Of a stretch of DNA of 64,000 nt, positions 26,660-36,648 are shown piece after piece. Under the pieces are notes generated by a model, which was not told the DNA's origin, ran no database searches, and saw only the letters and a list, made by a program, of their open reading frames with translations. A program made the translations under genes and the position numbers. The stretch's first letter is position 1. Each line of letters begins with the position of its first letter. The stretch comes from Rhizosphaericola mali (GTDB lineage: Bacteria > Bacteroidota > Bacteroidia > Chitinophagales > Chitinophagaceae), in contig NZ_CP044016.1 in assembly GCF_004337365.2 (NCBI RefSeq), positions 1,984,001 through 2,048,000 of the forward strand, given 5' to 3'.

Positions 26660-27082
26660 ATTACTTGAGTTAATTTAAGTTTCATCAGGCGGGTGAAAAG
26701 AAAAAATAAATTCAAATTTATAGTTTTCTTTTCATTGTTTCCTGTGGCAAAATGATAGTTGCCCTCTCACTAAACCCCGATTGTTATCATCTTAAACTTC
26801 GGAAAAAGTACATTTTGAGAAAGATGTGCTTGTACAAAATCAATCGTATAAAATCCAGTGACAAACTAAAAACAGACATACGTCACCTATTATAGGTCTT
26901 TTACTTGCATTTCTTCCTATCAAGAAGGATTGATGCGCTATAGACATCGCTCGTTCGATGAGCCAGATGTACTGTTGTATGACAACAGGGTCTGGCTCAC
27001 TCGCTGCCATAGTTGCGAGATGACTATAAAAAGGCTCGAAACTCGCCTGTTTTCCATTTTCAATAAATATAATTAATCACTT
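26660..27082. other. Non-coding region upstream of mobC, candidate oriT region
   Basis: This 420-bp stretch has no open frame of note, which is unusual within the compact module. A nested hairpin lies at 26959-26999. TGAGCCAGA pairs with TCTGGCTCA, and inside it CTGTTG pairs with CAACAG. Origins of transfer typically lie just upstream of mobC and contain such inverted repeats, so this is the best oriT candidate in the window. No nick site can be named. Confidence 0.45.
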
Positions 27083-27481
27083 ATGGAAGCACATAATCCA
27101 AATAGAATCTACCGGATAAATTTCCGATTGACAGATGTAGAACATCAAAAGATATTAACCTCTTGGCAAAAAAGTTCCGATCAAAAACTCAGCGACTATG
27201 GAAGAAAACTATTGTTGGGAAAGCCCGTGACCTTTTTTATTCGAGATCGCTCTTGGGATCTTTTCACCGCAGAAATGGCCAAACTCCGAAAAGAACTGAA
27301 AGTGCTTGGCAATAATTTTAATCAGGTCGTCCGACGCATCAACGGACTGAAAGAGTTACCCAGATATGAATTTTGGTTACAAGATGCCAAGAAAAAACAA
27401 GAAACACTATTGGAAATCACCAAAGACATCCAACAACAAATCAATAAAAATGCTTCGACATGGTATCAAAAATCATCATAG
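27083..27481 (+). CDS. mobC: Mobilisation accessory protein (MobC-like)
   Basis: This 132-residue protein is of the MobC/BmgA-type relaxosome family. It has an N-terminal ribbon-helix-helix-like part (YRINFRLTDVEHQKIL) and the conserved LRKELKVLGNNFNQVVRRIN that defines the family, then a C-terminal coiled-coil helix. MobC helps the relaxase open DNA at oriT. Its end overlaps the start of the relaxase gene by 22 bp, which indicates translational coupling. Confidence 0.9.
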   Translation: MEAHNPNRIYRINFRLTDVEHQKILTSWQKSSDQKLSDYGRKLLLGKPVTFFIRDRSWDLFTAEMAKLRKELKVLGNNFNQVVRRINGLKELPRYEFWLQDAKKKQETLLEITKDIQQQINKNASTWYQKSS

Positions 27482-28917
27482 GAAAAAGCATCCGAGGAGC
27501 CTTAAACTACAACGAAAAGAAAGTTAAAGAAGCAAACGCATTTGCTTTGGACGCTAATGGTTATTCAAAATCCATTTTTCAACTTTCCTTTTCCGAGAAG
27601 TTGATGACACTAGAGAGACAGGCCGCTCTCAATGAACGGATAAAAACCAATTGCCTGCATATCAGTCTGAACTTTGATCCATCAGAAAAACTATCCCCAC
27701 AAAAACTGGCAGAAGTGACGTTTTTTTATATGGAAGAATTAGGATTTGGAGAACAGCCTTATCTCGTCTATCAACATATAGATGTTGGTCATCCGCATGT
27801 CCACATTATTACCACTAATATTCAAGAAGATGGAACCGCCATTTCTTTACACAATATTGGTAGGACAAAAAGTGAAGCCGCCAGAAAGAAAACAGAACTA
27901 GAATTCTCATTGATCAAAGCGGAAGGCCATAAAAACATAAAAGAAGCACAAAGTATAAAACCTGTAATTGCAGAAAAAGTAATCTATGGCAAAGGCGAAA
28001 CAAAAGCGGCTATCTCAAATGTAGTAAAGTCTGCTATGAGAAATTACCGCTTTACTTCACTTGCAGGATTTAATGCCGTGCTCAAAGGATATAATGTGCA
28101 AGCTTACAGAGGAGAACCGGGAACGACTATGTTTGAGAAAGGTGGCTTGACTTATAGTGTACTAGATAGAAAAGGAAACCGTATTGGCACTCCCGTGAAA
28201 GCGAGTGACCTTTCAGCTAGACCGACATTAAAGAATTTGGAAAAAGTATTCCAACAGAAAAAAGATTATTCCGGACATTACTACCGAAAAATAAAGGAGG
28301 CTATTGACAAAGCAATTGATACTAACCTGCCGAATTTAAAGGCATTAGAATCTGAATTAAAAAAGGAGCAAATAGAAATGGTTACTTACCAAAACAAACA
28401 AATGATCTATGGTATTGCTTTTATCGACCACACTTCAAAAGTGGTGGTCAATGGAAGTGAACTTGGCAGAAATTATTCTGCCAAGAGAATACAGGATCAG
28501 TTAGGTATTAAGGGTTTACTAGAAAGAAAACAAAATATGTTGGATAATGAAAGATTATCCGCATTTGCGAAGGACATTCCTACTCAAGGAAAGGTCACGA
28601 ATGCACTTTCTTATATTTATAGTAATGGTTTAAAATTAGAGGTATCCAAAGGAAAATATCAAAACTTTGATTATAGACTTTGTTTCCAAGATCAGAAAAG
28701 TAATTCTTCCATTGGCTTATATGGAAAAATGAGAGTCTATCTTGAAGAACGGAACATCACACCTGAATTATGTGCCCATCTGAATAATCATGTTTATGAC
28801 AATGGAATAAACCTAATACAAGATTACATTCATGGATTATTTGCTCAACAATCTGAAACTTTATTCGGACATATTACACAAGACAAAGAGAAGCCTAAGA
28901 GACGAATTAATTGGTAA
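27460..28917 (+). CDS. mobB: Relaxase/mobilisation nuclease (MobB-like, MOBP type)
   Basis: This 485-residue relaxase has an N-terminal domain (~1-300) with IGKSIRGALNYNEKKV, a possible catalytic Tyr region and the metal triad motif HPHVHIITTNI (His-x-x-x-His type, residues ~113-123). The C-terminal ~180 residues hold a region with GIAFIDHTSKVVVNGSELG, common in Bacteroidota relaxases. It nicks DNA at oriT and leads the strand into a helper conjugation machine. The gene overlaps mobC. No coupling protein or type IV secretion genes are seen, so the island is mobilisable rather than self-transmissible. Confidence 0.92.
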   Translation: MVSKIIIGKSIRGALNYNEKKVKEANAFALDANGYSKSIFQLSFSEKLMTLERQAALNERIKTNCLHISLNFDPSEKLSPQKLAEVTFFYMEELGFGEQPYLVYQHIDVGHPHVHIITTNIQEDGTAISLHNIGRTKSEAARKKTELEFSLIKAEGHKNIKEAQSIKPVIAEKVIYGKGETKAAISNVVKSAMRNYRFTSLAGFNAVLKGYNVQAYRGEPGTTMFEKGGLTYSVLDRKGNRIGTPVKASDLSARPTLKNLEKVFQQKKDYSGHYYRKIKEAIDKAIDTNLPNLKALESELKKEQIEMVTYQNKQMIYGIAFIDHTSKVVVNGSELGRNYSAKRIQDQLGIKGLLERKQNMLDNERLSAFAKDIPTQGKVTNALSYIYSNGLKLEVSKGKYQNFDYRLCFQDQKSNSSIGLYGKMRVYLEERNITPELCAHLNNHVYDNGINLIQDYIHGLFAQQSETLFGHITQDKEKPKRRINW

Positions 28918-29239
28918 AAGAAATTGGTATTAAAACTATGTAGATTTCAGAATCAACTAGAGGTTTGATGAAAATGTGTGATGCCAATAGATACGCTACA
29001 ATTTAAGAATAGTTTTTTTAAGCCATTTAATGTTTCCGGAAATAAACAAGGACGGCGATTTGCAATGCCCCCCTGAAGTGAGATACTAATTGGGGACAGT
29101 CTAATAAAAGTCCCCTATTTTAAGTTTACCCTTGAAGTCTATTGCTGGTAGGTTGCACCTCTGCAGAGGCTATTGCCTATTTGACTTTGAAGAAAAGTTA
29201 TGTTTTGTAGTTTAATCAAATTGAGGTAGCCATACTTTC

Positions 29240-29990
29240 TGGGTAAAATACATTCATTGAATACCCCAAATATTGTAGTAAGCTCAAGTTGAGGCAAAAT
29301 AAGATGTGCAATCTCTGTAAAAATTTCATAAGGCGTTTTCCCTTATAGGGAGGAATGTGGTCTTTCTACTTTTTCCTATCAAATGCAGAGAATAAGGTTT
29401 TAATGGTTTGTACTTGATGAAATTTTCATGTAGTTCATATTGGAAAACTGCATTGAAAAATTCAGTACTCCAATCAGTCTGGATGAGTTGGATGGGGAAG
29501 CCAAAAGTATCCGGTAGCTCGCATAGGAAAGGAACATTATTTGCCGCTTTTTTATTTGGATAAATACGAATCGTTTTCATCCTTGTACAGTCGTCTATTG
29601 CAGTGAACGTGATAAGCCCTTGGGGTAATATTGGTGACGTCCAACTGAACTCTTTCTCTAGAAATATTTTTGCAAAAGCTTTTATAGTCCAAATTTTTAA
29701 GACTTATTACAATAGATTTAACTTGGAGTTTGGGTAAAACACGACAAACGGTTATTGGTGAAATGCGAATATTATTTCTAACCAAGTTAATCATCCGTAA
29801 CCTTAAAGTTTGTGAGGTTCTTAGAGCACCTAGACTTTTTTGACAATCCCAGTTTGCCCATTTCTTTATCCTTATTTATTCATCCATAGACTTAGTAACT
29901 CCATAACGTAATGCGGTTTGCGTTACATAAACCGACTCTGCATAGATTTTGAGCCAGTTTTTCGTTTCCTTATTTGTCCGATTATCTTTT
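29240..29990 (-). pseudogene. Decayed IS481-like transposase (rve/DDE)
   Basis: Minus-strand frames give, in order, an N-terminal HTH part (NWLKIYAESVYVTQTALRYGV; a stop; KKWANWDCQKSLGAL), the linker (IRISPITVCRVLPKLQVKS), the first catalytic Asp in ERVQLDVTNITP and the second Asp/Glu region (IQTDWSTEFFNAVFQYEL). The C-terminus is eroded (SLHLIGKSRKTTF). Several stops and frame changes make it inactive. It marks the junction between the mobilisation module and the peptide export locus. From 28918 to 29240 I see only further eroded IS sequence. Confidence 0.7.
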
Positions 29991-30421
29991 TTATGAGTAG
30001 AAGCAAATTAGCTATTTATATAGTGTATATATTGATATTTTACATCTAATATGAGTTCTTGTAATTTAAAAATAAAAATTTTCTATATTATTGATAATGG
30101 TAAACATTTAAAATTAAAACAAGAAAGATTAGAAGAATATGTATTGCCTAAATGAACAATGTATTAATAATTTATTCTCCCCACTACAATTGTTAATGCA
30201 ATGAATTAACAATTGTAGTGTATTGTTATAAAGAAATTATTTATATTTTTATGCAGGGATTAAGATTACGAAAAATAAATTATTGACTAACTTTCGTTAT
30301 TTATATGAGTTCTTGACTAAGCGGATTTTAAATATAGTCTTTAATTTATTATTAATTTTAGTTTGATTAAATGTACTTTTTACATTAATTTAAAAAACTA
30401 ATTATTATAATTAATTAACAT
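29991..30421. other. Leader region of the peptide export locus
   Basis: This is 430 bp of AT-rich DNA before the VKOR-type gene. It contains a perfect 16-bp inverted repeat (CACTACAATTGTTAAT and its complement, 30182-30220, 7-base loop) without a clear T-run, which could be a regulator site or an RNA hairpin. A 34-codon open frame at 30051-30155 has no recognisable product. The promoter of the locus must lie here; TTTGATT near 30362 and TACTTTTT near 30374 are weak candidates. Confidence 0.4.
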
Positions 30422-32059
30422 ATGATAAATTTATTTAGAAATCTTATTAGCACAATGTATAATTGCGAAGAATCGGTTTATTATTTGTGTCAAAGATTAA
30501 ATATTCCAATTACTCAGACATCTCTTCAAAAACAACTAGAAGAACATCCAGATTATCCAAGTTTATTAGCCGTTAGTGATGTCTTAAGTAATAATGGTGT
30601 TGAAAATTTTGCAATTAATACAGACACTAAAATGTTAAAAGATTTTCCACTTCCATTTATAGTTCAAATTAAAATTAATCATGAAAATCTTTTTGCAGTA
30701 ATAACGAATATCGTTAATAATAAAATAACTTTTTTTGATACACAAAAATACAAACAAACAACTTTATCATATAATCAGTTCAAAGAGATCTTTACTGGAT
30801 ATATTTTGTTATCAGAGAAAGGGGAAAATTCGGGGGAAATCGATTATCATAAAAAACTAAAAGAAGAAAAAAGAAATGTACTAACTAAACTATTTATAAT
30901 ATCTACAGTTCCCTTTCTTACAATTTTGGCTTGTACGATATGTTTTATCACTAATAAGTTAAATGCTATAGTTTCCATTATATATACTTTGCTCGCACTT
31001 GCGGGTACAAGTGTAGGAGGATTACTTCTTTGGTATGAAGTAGATAAACATAATCCTACTTTACAGCAAATATGTACAGGAAGTAGTAAAACAAATTGCA
31101 ATGCAATATTAAATTCTGATGCATCTAAAATATTTGGTATTAGTTGGAGCGTGATAGGTTTTACTTATTTCGCGGGAAGCCTGATAAGTATGTTGGTTTC
31201 TGGTATTTATAATATACCTGTTTTGTTCCTACTCGCATGGCTTAATGTTTTAGCATTACCATACATTGCGTTTTCATTGTATTACCAAAAGAAGATAGCC
31301 AAACAATGGTGTGTTTTGTGTTTAACTGTACAAGCTATTCTCGCATTGCAGTTTACAGTATCACTATGCGGTAATTTTTTATCTGTCGATGGTTTGCATA
31401 CAATTGAGTCAATTAATATTTTATCCATAATGATATCTTTTGCTATACCTTTTTTGATTGTGAGTCTTTTGCTACCTGCTTTGCGGCAAGCCAAAGAAAA
31501 CAAACAAAACAAAAATGAGCTACAACGACTAAAACATAATCCACAAATATTTGAGGCTTTACTTGCCAAACAAAAACCTATTATAGAATCTACACATGAG
31601 TTAGGTATTCTCTTGGGAAATCCAAATGCTACACATAAACTGATAAAAGTTTGTAACCCCTATTGCAGTCCATGTGCAAATGCTCACTCAACAATTGAAG
31701 ACTTATTAGAAAATAACCCAGATCTACAAGTGCAAATTATATATACGGCGACGGACGATGAAAAAGATATCAAAAGCCCTCCAGTAAAACACCTGCTTGC
31801 AATAGCCTCAAGCAGCAATAGTCAAACAATTAAAAAAGCATTGGATGATTGGTATTTGGTAGAGAAAAAAGATTACGCGGTGTTTGCTGCCAAATATCCG
31901 ATGAATGGAGAATTAAAACTACAAGCTAATAAAGTAAAAGCCATGAGAGATTGGTGCAATAAAACAGGGATTACTTTTACACCTACATTTTTTGTTAATG
32001 GATATCAACTGCCGCAACAATACACTGTGGCTGATCTAAAATATTTTCTTTCCGTTTAA
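30422..32059 (+). CDS. C39-like/VKOR/DsbA-like fusion membrane protein, probable disulfide-forming enzyme
   Basis: This 545-residue protein has three parts. Residues 1-130 resemble a C39 peptidase domain but lack the DCG catalytic Cys motif; only a His-containing NHENLFAVI is seen. Residues ~150-350 are membrane-spanning and carry the vitamin K epoxide reductase signature: a loop Cys pair (Cys218, Cys226, in ICTGSSKTNC) and the redox CxxC in QWCVLC (Cys297, Cys300). Residues ~385-545 form a DsbA-like thioredoxin domain with CSPC (415-418) and cis-Pro region TFTPTFFVNG. The natural reading is a self-contained quinone-linked disulfide oxidase. It starts the locus and is followed 70 bp later by a six-cysteine peptide precursor, its probable substrate. 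Confidence 0.85.
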   Translation: MINLFRNLISTMYNCEESVYYLCQRLNIPITQTSLQKQLEEHPDYPSLLAVSDVLSNNGVENFAINTDTKMLKDFPLPFIVQIKINHENLFAVITNIVNNKITFFDTQKYKQTTLSYNQFKEIFTGYILLSEKGENSGEIDYHKKLKEEKRNVLTKLFIISTVPFLTILACTICFITNKLNAIVSIIYTLLALAGTSVGGLLLWYEVDKHNPTLQQICTGSSKTNCNAILNSDASKIFGISWSVIGFTYFAGSLISMLVSGIYNIPVLFLLAWLNVLALPYIAFSLYYQKKIAKQWCVLCLTVQAILALQFTVSLCGNFLSVDGLHTIESINILSIMISFAIPFLIVSLLLPALRQAKENKQNKNELQRLKHNPQIFEALLAKQKPIIESTHELGILLGNPNATHKLIKVCNPYCSPCANAHSTIEDLLENNPDLQVQIIYTATDDEKDIKSPPVKHLLAIASSSNSQTIKKALDDWYLVEKKDYAVFAAKYPMNGELKLQANKVKAMRDWCNKTGITFTPTFFVNGYQLPQQYTVADLKYFLSV

Positions 32060-32129
32060 ATGGGAAGAAATATTCTTTACTTACAATTTGTAAAGTCTTA
32101 TTTAATCAATCATCTAAAAAAATTAAAAG

Positions 32130-32354
32130 ATGAAAAAATTGAAGCTAAACCTTCAACGACTTGAAAATGTTGAAGTGTTGACGAGAAGTCAATTGAAAAA
32201 TGTATTAGGTGGGTTCGCTCCATCAACCTCATCTAATCAAAGCTGTTCAGCGGCACTAGAGCAATGCCATGACTATGAAACAATACCTTGTTGTAGTGGA
32301 CTTGAGTGTAAACAAGAATATCTTGGAGATACTTCTATTTGGGTATGCGGGTAA
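32130..32354 (+). CDS. Double-glycine-leader precursor of a six-cysteine, cystine-knot-like peptide
   Basis: This 74-residue precursor has a leader (1-28: MKKLKLNLQRLENVEVL ... NVLGG) of the Bacteroidota GG type, fit for cleavage after Gly28 by the C39 domain of the ABC transporter encoded at 37669. The 46-residue core has Cys at 39, 46, 54, 55, 60 and 73. The spacing is C-x6-C-x7-CC-x4-C-x12-C, matching the inhibitor cystine knot framework C...C...CC...C...C, and CCSGLEC resembles animal and plant knottins. The core is acidic and starts with a Ser/Thr-rich tail (STSSNQS). With six cysteines and a dedicated oxidase, three disulfides are expected. The bioactivity (toxin, signal, bacteriocin) is unknown. 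Confidence 0.8.
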   Translation: MKKLKLNLQRLENVEVLTRSQLKNVLGGFAPSTSSNQSCSAALEQCHDYETIPCCSGLECKQEYLGDTSIWVCG

Positions 32355-32384
32355 TTTTATTACAATTGTTTTGAGAATATCGTT

Positions 32385-32418
32385 GGGAATACGACTAATA
32401 AAACTAAAGCGTATTCCC
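32385..32418 (+). terminator. Hairpin after the peptide gene, possible partial terminator
   Basis: The stem GGGAATACG / CGTATTCCC (9 bp) has a 16-base loop and is followed by CTCTTTAAAT. At this position it could protect or end a short, abundant precursor transcript while allowing some read-through into the export genes. Confidence 0.55.
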
Positions 32419-32454
32419 CTCTTTAAATAATCTCAGGAACAAAATTCAAATATT

Positions 32455-34851
32455 ATGACAAATTTAAACCATATTTTAAAAGGATTTATTATTATCGTCG
32501 TAACTTTTAAGAGCGTAAAAGCCCAACAAGTGGATAATATAATAAATACGCATATTAATTTAAACCCATACGAAGAAACTTATTTACAATTAGATAATAA
32601 TTTATATTCCGCAAACGACACAATATGGTTTAAAGCGTATGTACTTGCGAATGCAGCCCCATCCTCCTTTAGTCACAATTTATATACCGATTGGTTTGAT
32701 AACAACGGTAAACTATTAGAACATCAAATATATCCTATTATACAAGGCAGAAGCAATGGGCAATTAGTGATTCCTAGTTTTTATCAACAACAAAAGATAC
32801 ATCTTCTAGCATATACCAAATGGATGCTCAATAACGATACTGATTTTTTATTCAGAAAAGACATTGATATACTTCCTCGTAAAACGCAAATAATTACCGC
32901 GTCAAAAAAAGAAACACAAAAAACGATAATACAATTTTTCCCTGAAGGTGGTAATTTAGTTGCTGGTATTTTAAATAAAATAGCTTTTAAAGCAACAGAT
33001 CAATTTGGTACGCCTATTGAAGTGAGTGGGGCTATCTTAGACAATCATCAAGATTCGATTGCAAATCTCGTAACTCAACACGACGGTATGGGATATTTTT
33101 ATTTACTACCAAAGACAAATACAAACTATATAGCAAAGTACCATTCATCCTCCCATGATACCATTACTATTAATTTACCTTTAGCACAATCCGCTGGCAT
33201 TGCTATGGAAATTATTTCCCAAAAGGATAACAAAAAAATTGTTATTAGAAAACAAGGTAACGATACGGAAAACGATTCCTACAATATAGACTATAACCAT
33301 TTGCATTTACTTGCTGAAAAAGATGGCACAGTAAGCTATCTATCCAACATCAACCTATCAGGAAAAGATAATTTTGAAACAAATATTCCTGTTTCTCATT
33401 TATCATCCGGCATATTAACTGTAACGATTTTAACTAACGATTGGACTCCTCTAGCAGAACGCATATGTTTTATAAAAGCAAATGATATAAACCACAATCA
33501 GCCAAATCTTTCTGTAATCAAACAAGACCTAAATAAAAAAGGATTAAATACCATACAGTTACAATACGATGACACTTTACCAGTGAATCTATCAATTGCA
33601 ATTACGGATGGTAGCATTCTTATAGATACAACAAATAATATCATCTCATACTTATTGCTAACAGGACAATTAAAAGGGAAAATAAATAATCCTGCCTATT
33701 ATTTTGAAGACACTAGTAAACAGAAATCACAAGATTTAGATCTCGTGATGTTAACGAATGGTTGGCGAAAATACAATTGGCAAGCAATAGCCCAAAATGC
33801 AAAAACTACAATTAAATATCCAAGAGATAGTGCTTATTTTTTCTTACAAGGAGTCATTACAGATGTAAAAAATAAAACAAAATTACCAAAAGAAATTTCT
33901 TTTATGACAAATAACAAGTTATCTTTTGGTAGCAATAGTTTCATGGTAGATAAATTCGGTAATTTTAGAGATTCCTCATTTCTCATCTATACCACGACGA
34001 AACTTACATTTCATCCATTAAATGGTCAAAGAACCTATGCTTTTAATTTTAACAAATTATCAGATCATTCTTTTACGAAATATCCTTTTATATTAAGCGA
34101 CTCAGCAACTGAAATATCACAAAAAATACAACTTGGAAGACTTGACCATTTTAAGACAACACTTCAAGATGTTACAGTTACTTCGTATAAAACAACCTAC
34201 GAAAATCCAATTGATAGTTTAGAAGCACCCTATCAATCCCAAGAATTTATAAGAGCTCCAGCATTAAAAAACGTCTACGTATTGAACCAGCCTATCCTTA
34301 GTGCATATGGAGCTAATTTTGTTTCATTTATTAGATCTAAACTACACTTAACGATCGGTTCTGGACCAGATCGAACTTATATCCATCCATATTTCTTTGT
34401 AAATGGGCAGGCTATGCCAAGTGATGCTGCCATGCAAACGCCAATTGTTGATATTGTTTTTGTAAAATACTATAAATATTTTGTAGGAGCTCCCGGAGGA
34501 GGTGGCTTAGATGGAGTAATTGCAATCTGGACAAAACAAGGCTTTCCTAATGAATATGATTTTAGAACAAAAAATGATAATCCTACCTCATTTACAATGT
34601 CAGGTTATACTATTTCCAAAGATTTTTATAACCCCGATTATAGTTCAAAAAGCGATGGTAATGCGATTAACGATCAAAGAAAAACTTTGTATTGGAATCC
34701 TGAACTAACACTTGACAATAAGGAGCACAAAAAGATTCAATTATCTTTTTACAATTCAGATATTGCCAAAAGTTATAAAATAATTATCGAAGGATTCAAG
34801 ATTGATGGGACCCCAATAAATATTGAGAGAACGGAAGAATTAGTATTATAG
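32455..34851 (+). CDS. MG2-like/TonB-plug-like surface protein
   Basis: This 798-residue secreted protein has a signal peptide ending KAQ. Residues ~35-130 match the MG2 (macroglobulin-like) beta domain often found in Bacteroidota, with YEETYLQLDNNLYSANDTIWFKAY. Several beta-rich repeats follow. Residues ~600-710 resemble a TonB-dependent receptor plug (LNQPILSAYGANFVSF, FFVNGQAM, LDGVIAIWTKQG) but no beta-barrel follows. Such proteins sit at the outer membrane or periplasm, and their role is unclear. Within this locus it could help receive, fold or release the peptide. It lies between the precursor and the glycosyltransferase genes on the same strand. Confidence 0.75.
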   Translation: MTNLNHILKGFIIIVVTFKSVKAQQVDNIINTHINLNPYEETYLQLDNNLYSANDTIWFKAYVLANAAPSSFSHNLYTDWFDNNGKLLEHQIYPIIQGRSNGQLVIPSFYQQQKIHLLAYTKWMLNNDTDFLFRKDIDILPRKTQIITASKKETQKTIIQFFPEGGNLVAGILNKIAFKATDQFGTPIEVSGAILDNHQDSIANLVTQHDGMGYFYLLPKTNTNYIAKYHSSSHDTITINLPLAQSAGIAMEIISQKDNKKIVIRKQGNDTENDSYNIDYNHLHLLAEKDGTVSYLSNINLSGKDNFETNIPVSHLSSGILTVTILTNDWTPLAERICFIKANDINHNQPNLSVIKQDLNKKGLNTIQLQYDDTLPVNLSIAITDGSILIDTTNNIISYLLLTGQLKGKINNPAYYFEDTSKQKSQDLDLVMLTNGWRKYNWQAIAQNAKTTIKYPRDSAYFFLQGVITDVKNKTKLPKEISFMTNNKLSFGSNSFMVDKFGNFRDSSFLIYTTTKLTFHPLNGQRTYAFNFNKLSDHSFTKYPFILSDSATEISQKIQLGRLDHFKTTLQDVTVTSYKTTYENPIDSLEAPYQSQEFIRAPALKNVYVLNQPILSAYGANFVSFIRSKLHLTIGSGPDRTYIHPYFFVNGQAMPSDAAMQTPIVDIVFVKYYKYFVGAPGGGGLDGVIAIWTKQGFPNEYDFRTKNDNPTSFTMSGYTISKDFYNPDYSSKSDGNAINDQRKTLYWNPELTLDNKEHKKIQLSFYNSDIAKSYKIIIEGFKIDGTPINIERTEELVL

Positions 34852-34895
34852 TTATTAATACAGGATTATTCAGAAATTGATTGCAAAAAAAAATT

Positions 34896-36635
34896 ATGTT
34901 TTATATTACCGTAGTTCCAGACGATTTTTATTTTATATGGCAATTAGAGTTACAACTATATAATTTTCAACAATTAGGTGTTGCTGCAGAGAATATTCAT
35001 GTGCTTATTGGTTATGACTGCAGGCGAGGTCTGAGAGACTATTTTTCTATTCTGATAGAACAACAAAAAGATAACGCACTATTTTTTATTTATCCCGATA
35101 GTCGAAAATCTAAAAATTATCTTTCATCTATACGTCCGCACATATTAAAGCAACATTTGACAACCTATCCATATCTAGAGCAAGTCCCATTTTTCTATTA
35201 TGATACGGATATTATTTTTCGGGACTTACCTGATTTTGAAAATCTAGTTAAAGGGCATTATTGGTATGTCTCCGATACCCGCAATTATCTCGACAGTAAT
35301 TACATAAAACAATTAGGCGGCGAAGAACTATTTACAAAAATGTGTGATGTTGTTGGAATTAAAAAAGCGGTAGTAGAAAATAATGATTTTAATTGTGGAG
35401 GAGCACAGTATATTATCAAAAATACAACTACAACGTTCTGGGAAAAGGTAGAAAACGATTGTGAAGCCTTATATAGTTTAATGCAATTATACAATAATCA
35501 TAATGCTGCGGGGTTGTATATGTCGACAAAGAAGAGGATAAGCGAATATCGTGGTATCCAGGCTTGGTGTGCCGACATGTGGGCGGTTCTATGGAATGCT
35601 TGGCTATTTGGATATGAAACAAAAATAAGTAAAGAATTAGAATTTTGTTGGGCAAAAGATAATATTATACAATGGCATAACAAGAAAATATTGCATTATT
35701 CAGGAAGTTTTAAAAAAGAAGAAAAACAGTTTTTCCGCAAAACGAATTTTGTTAAATACTCTCCTTACTATGATAGTATTTTAAAAAATATTAGAAAAGA
35801 CAATTGTAGTTATCCTCTTGTAGAATTGATAGAAAAATATAGAAAGAATTTGGATGAAAAAAGAATTAATTTTTCGGATGTAAGCATCTTAATCCCAGTA
35901 AGAATAGATTCTACAAGCAGAATGGAAAATCTGCTTTATGTAACTAATTATTTATCAAAATATTTCAAAACAAAAATATTAATTGCGGAATCAGATATGC
36001 AACAAAAAATAGATCCGGAATTATTATCAAAAGATTGCTTATATACTTACATCTGTGATGATAATCCAAACTTGTTTCATACCAGAATCAATAATTTTTT
36101 GATAAGAAAATCAACCTCAAGTTTTATTATTATACATGACACAGATATAGTCATTCCTATAAAACAATTTATAGCGGCTATTGACATGTTAAGAGCTGGT
36201 AAATATGATATGGTTTATCCGTACGATGGTTCATGTGTGAGTGTTGATAGTCTATCCAAAGAGATGTTCGGAAAAATATTAGAAGCTGAACTTTTTGAAT
36301 TGCATGTAAATAAATTTATTAAAGGAGCAAAAAGATCATGTGGTGGAGCTATTTGCATTGACAGAGAAAAATATATAAACGCTGGTATGGATAATGAAAA
36401 AATAACTAGCTGGGGGCCAGAAGATTTAGAACGATTAAAACGAATGAAAAGCTTAGGTTATCGAGTAAAAAAAAATGAGGGGAATTTATATCACTTACCT
36501 CATGAACGCTTTGATAATTCATATTACAAAAGCAGTCATGATAGAATTCAATTTATGAAAGAATACCTAAAAATTTGTAGGATGAGAAAAAAAGATTTGG
36601 AAAATTACATAGAAACATGGAATTGGGCAAAGTAA
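34896..36635 (+). CDS. Two-domain glycosyltransferase
   Basis: The protein has 579 residues from ATG 34896; the frame from a TTG at 34881 is less likely. The N-terminal half has a GT-A-like pattern with the DxD motif in FFYYDTDIIFRDLPDF. The C-terminal half is a second GT-A domain with DxD in IIIHDTDIVIP, the family region RSCGGAICIDREKY and ending SWGPEDLERLKRM, characteristic of the C-terminal galactosyltransferase-like domain. It would be cytoplasmic. Within a peptide locus it may glycosylate the precursor, for which the Ser/Thr tail of the core is a possible target. Alternatively it makes a surface glycan. It lies 13 bp before the LanC-like gene. Confidence 0.82.
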   Translation: MFYITVVPDDFYFIWQLELQLYNFQQLGVAAENIHVLIGYDCRRGLRDYFSILIEQQKDNALFFIYPDSRKSKNYLSSIRPHILKQHLTTYPYLEQVPFFYYDTDIIFRDLPDFENLVKGHYWYVSDTRNYLDSNYIKQLGGEELFTKMCDVVGIKKAVVENNDFNCGGAQYIIKNTTTTFWEKVENDCEALYSLMQLYNNHNAAGLYMSTKKRISEYRGIQAWCADMWAVLWNAWLFGYETKISKELEFCWAKDNIIQWHNKKILHYSGSFKKEEKQFFRKTNFVKYSPYYDSILKNIRKDNCSYPLVELIEKYRKNLDEKRINFSDVSILIPVRIDSTSRMENLLYVTNYLSKYFKTKILIAESDMQQKIDPELLSKDCLYTYICDDNPNLFHTRINNFLIRKSTSSFIIIHDTDIVIPIKQFIAAIDMLRAGKYDMVYPYDGSCVSVDSLSKEMFGKILEAELFELHVNKFIKGAKRSCGGAICIDREKYINAGMDNEKITSWGPEDLERLKRMKSLGYRVKKNEGNLYHLPHERFDNSYYKSSHDRIQFMKEYLKICRMRKKDLENYIETWNWAK

Positions 36636-36648
36636 TAAAATTAATTTT

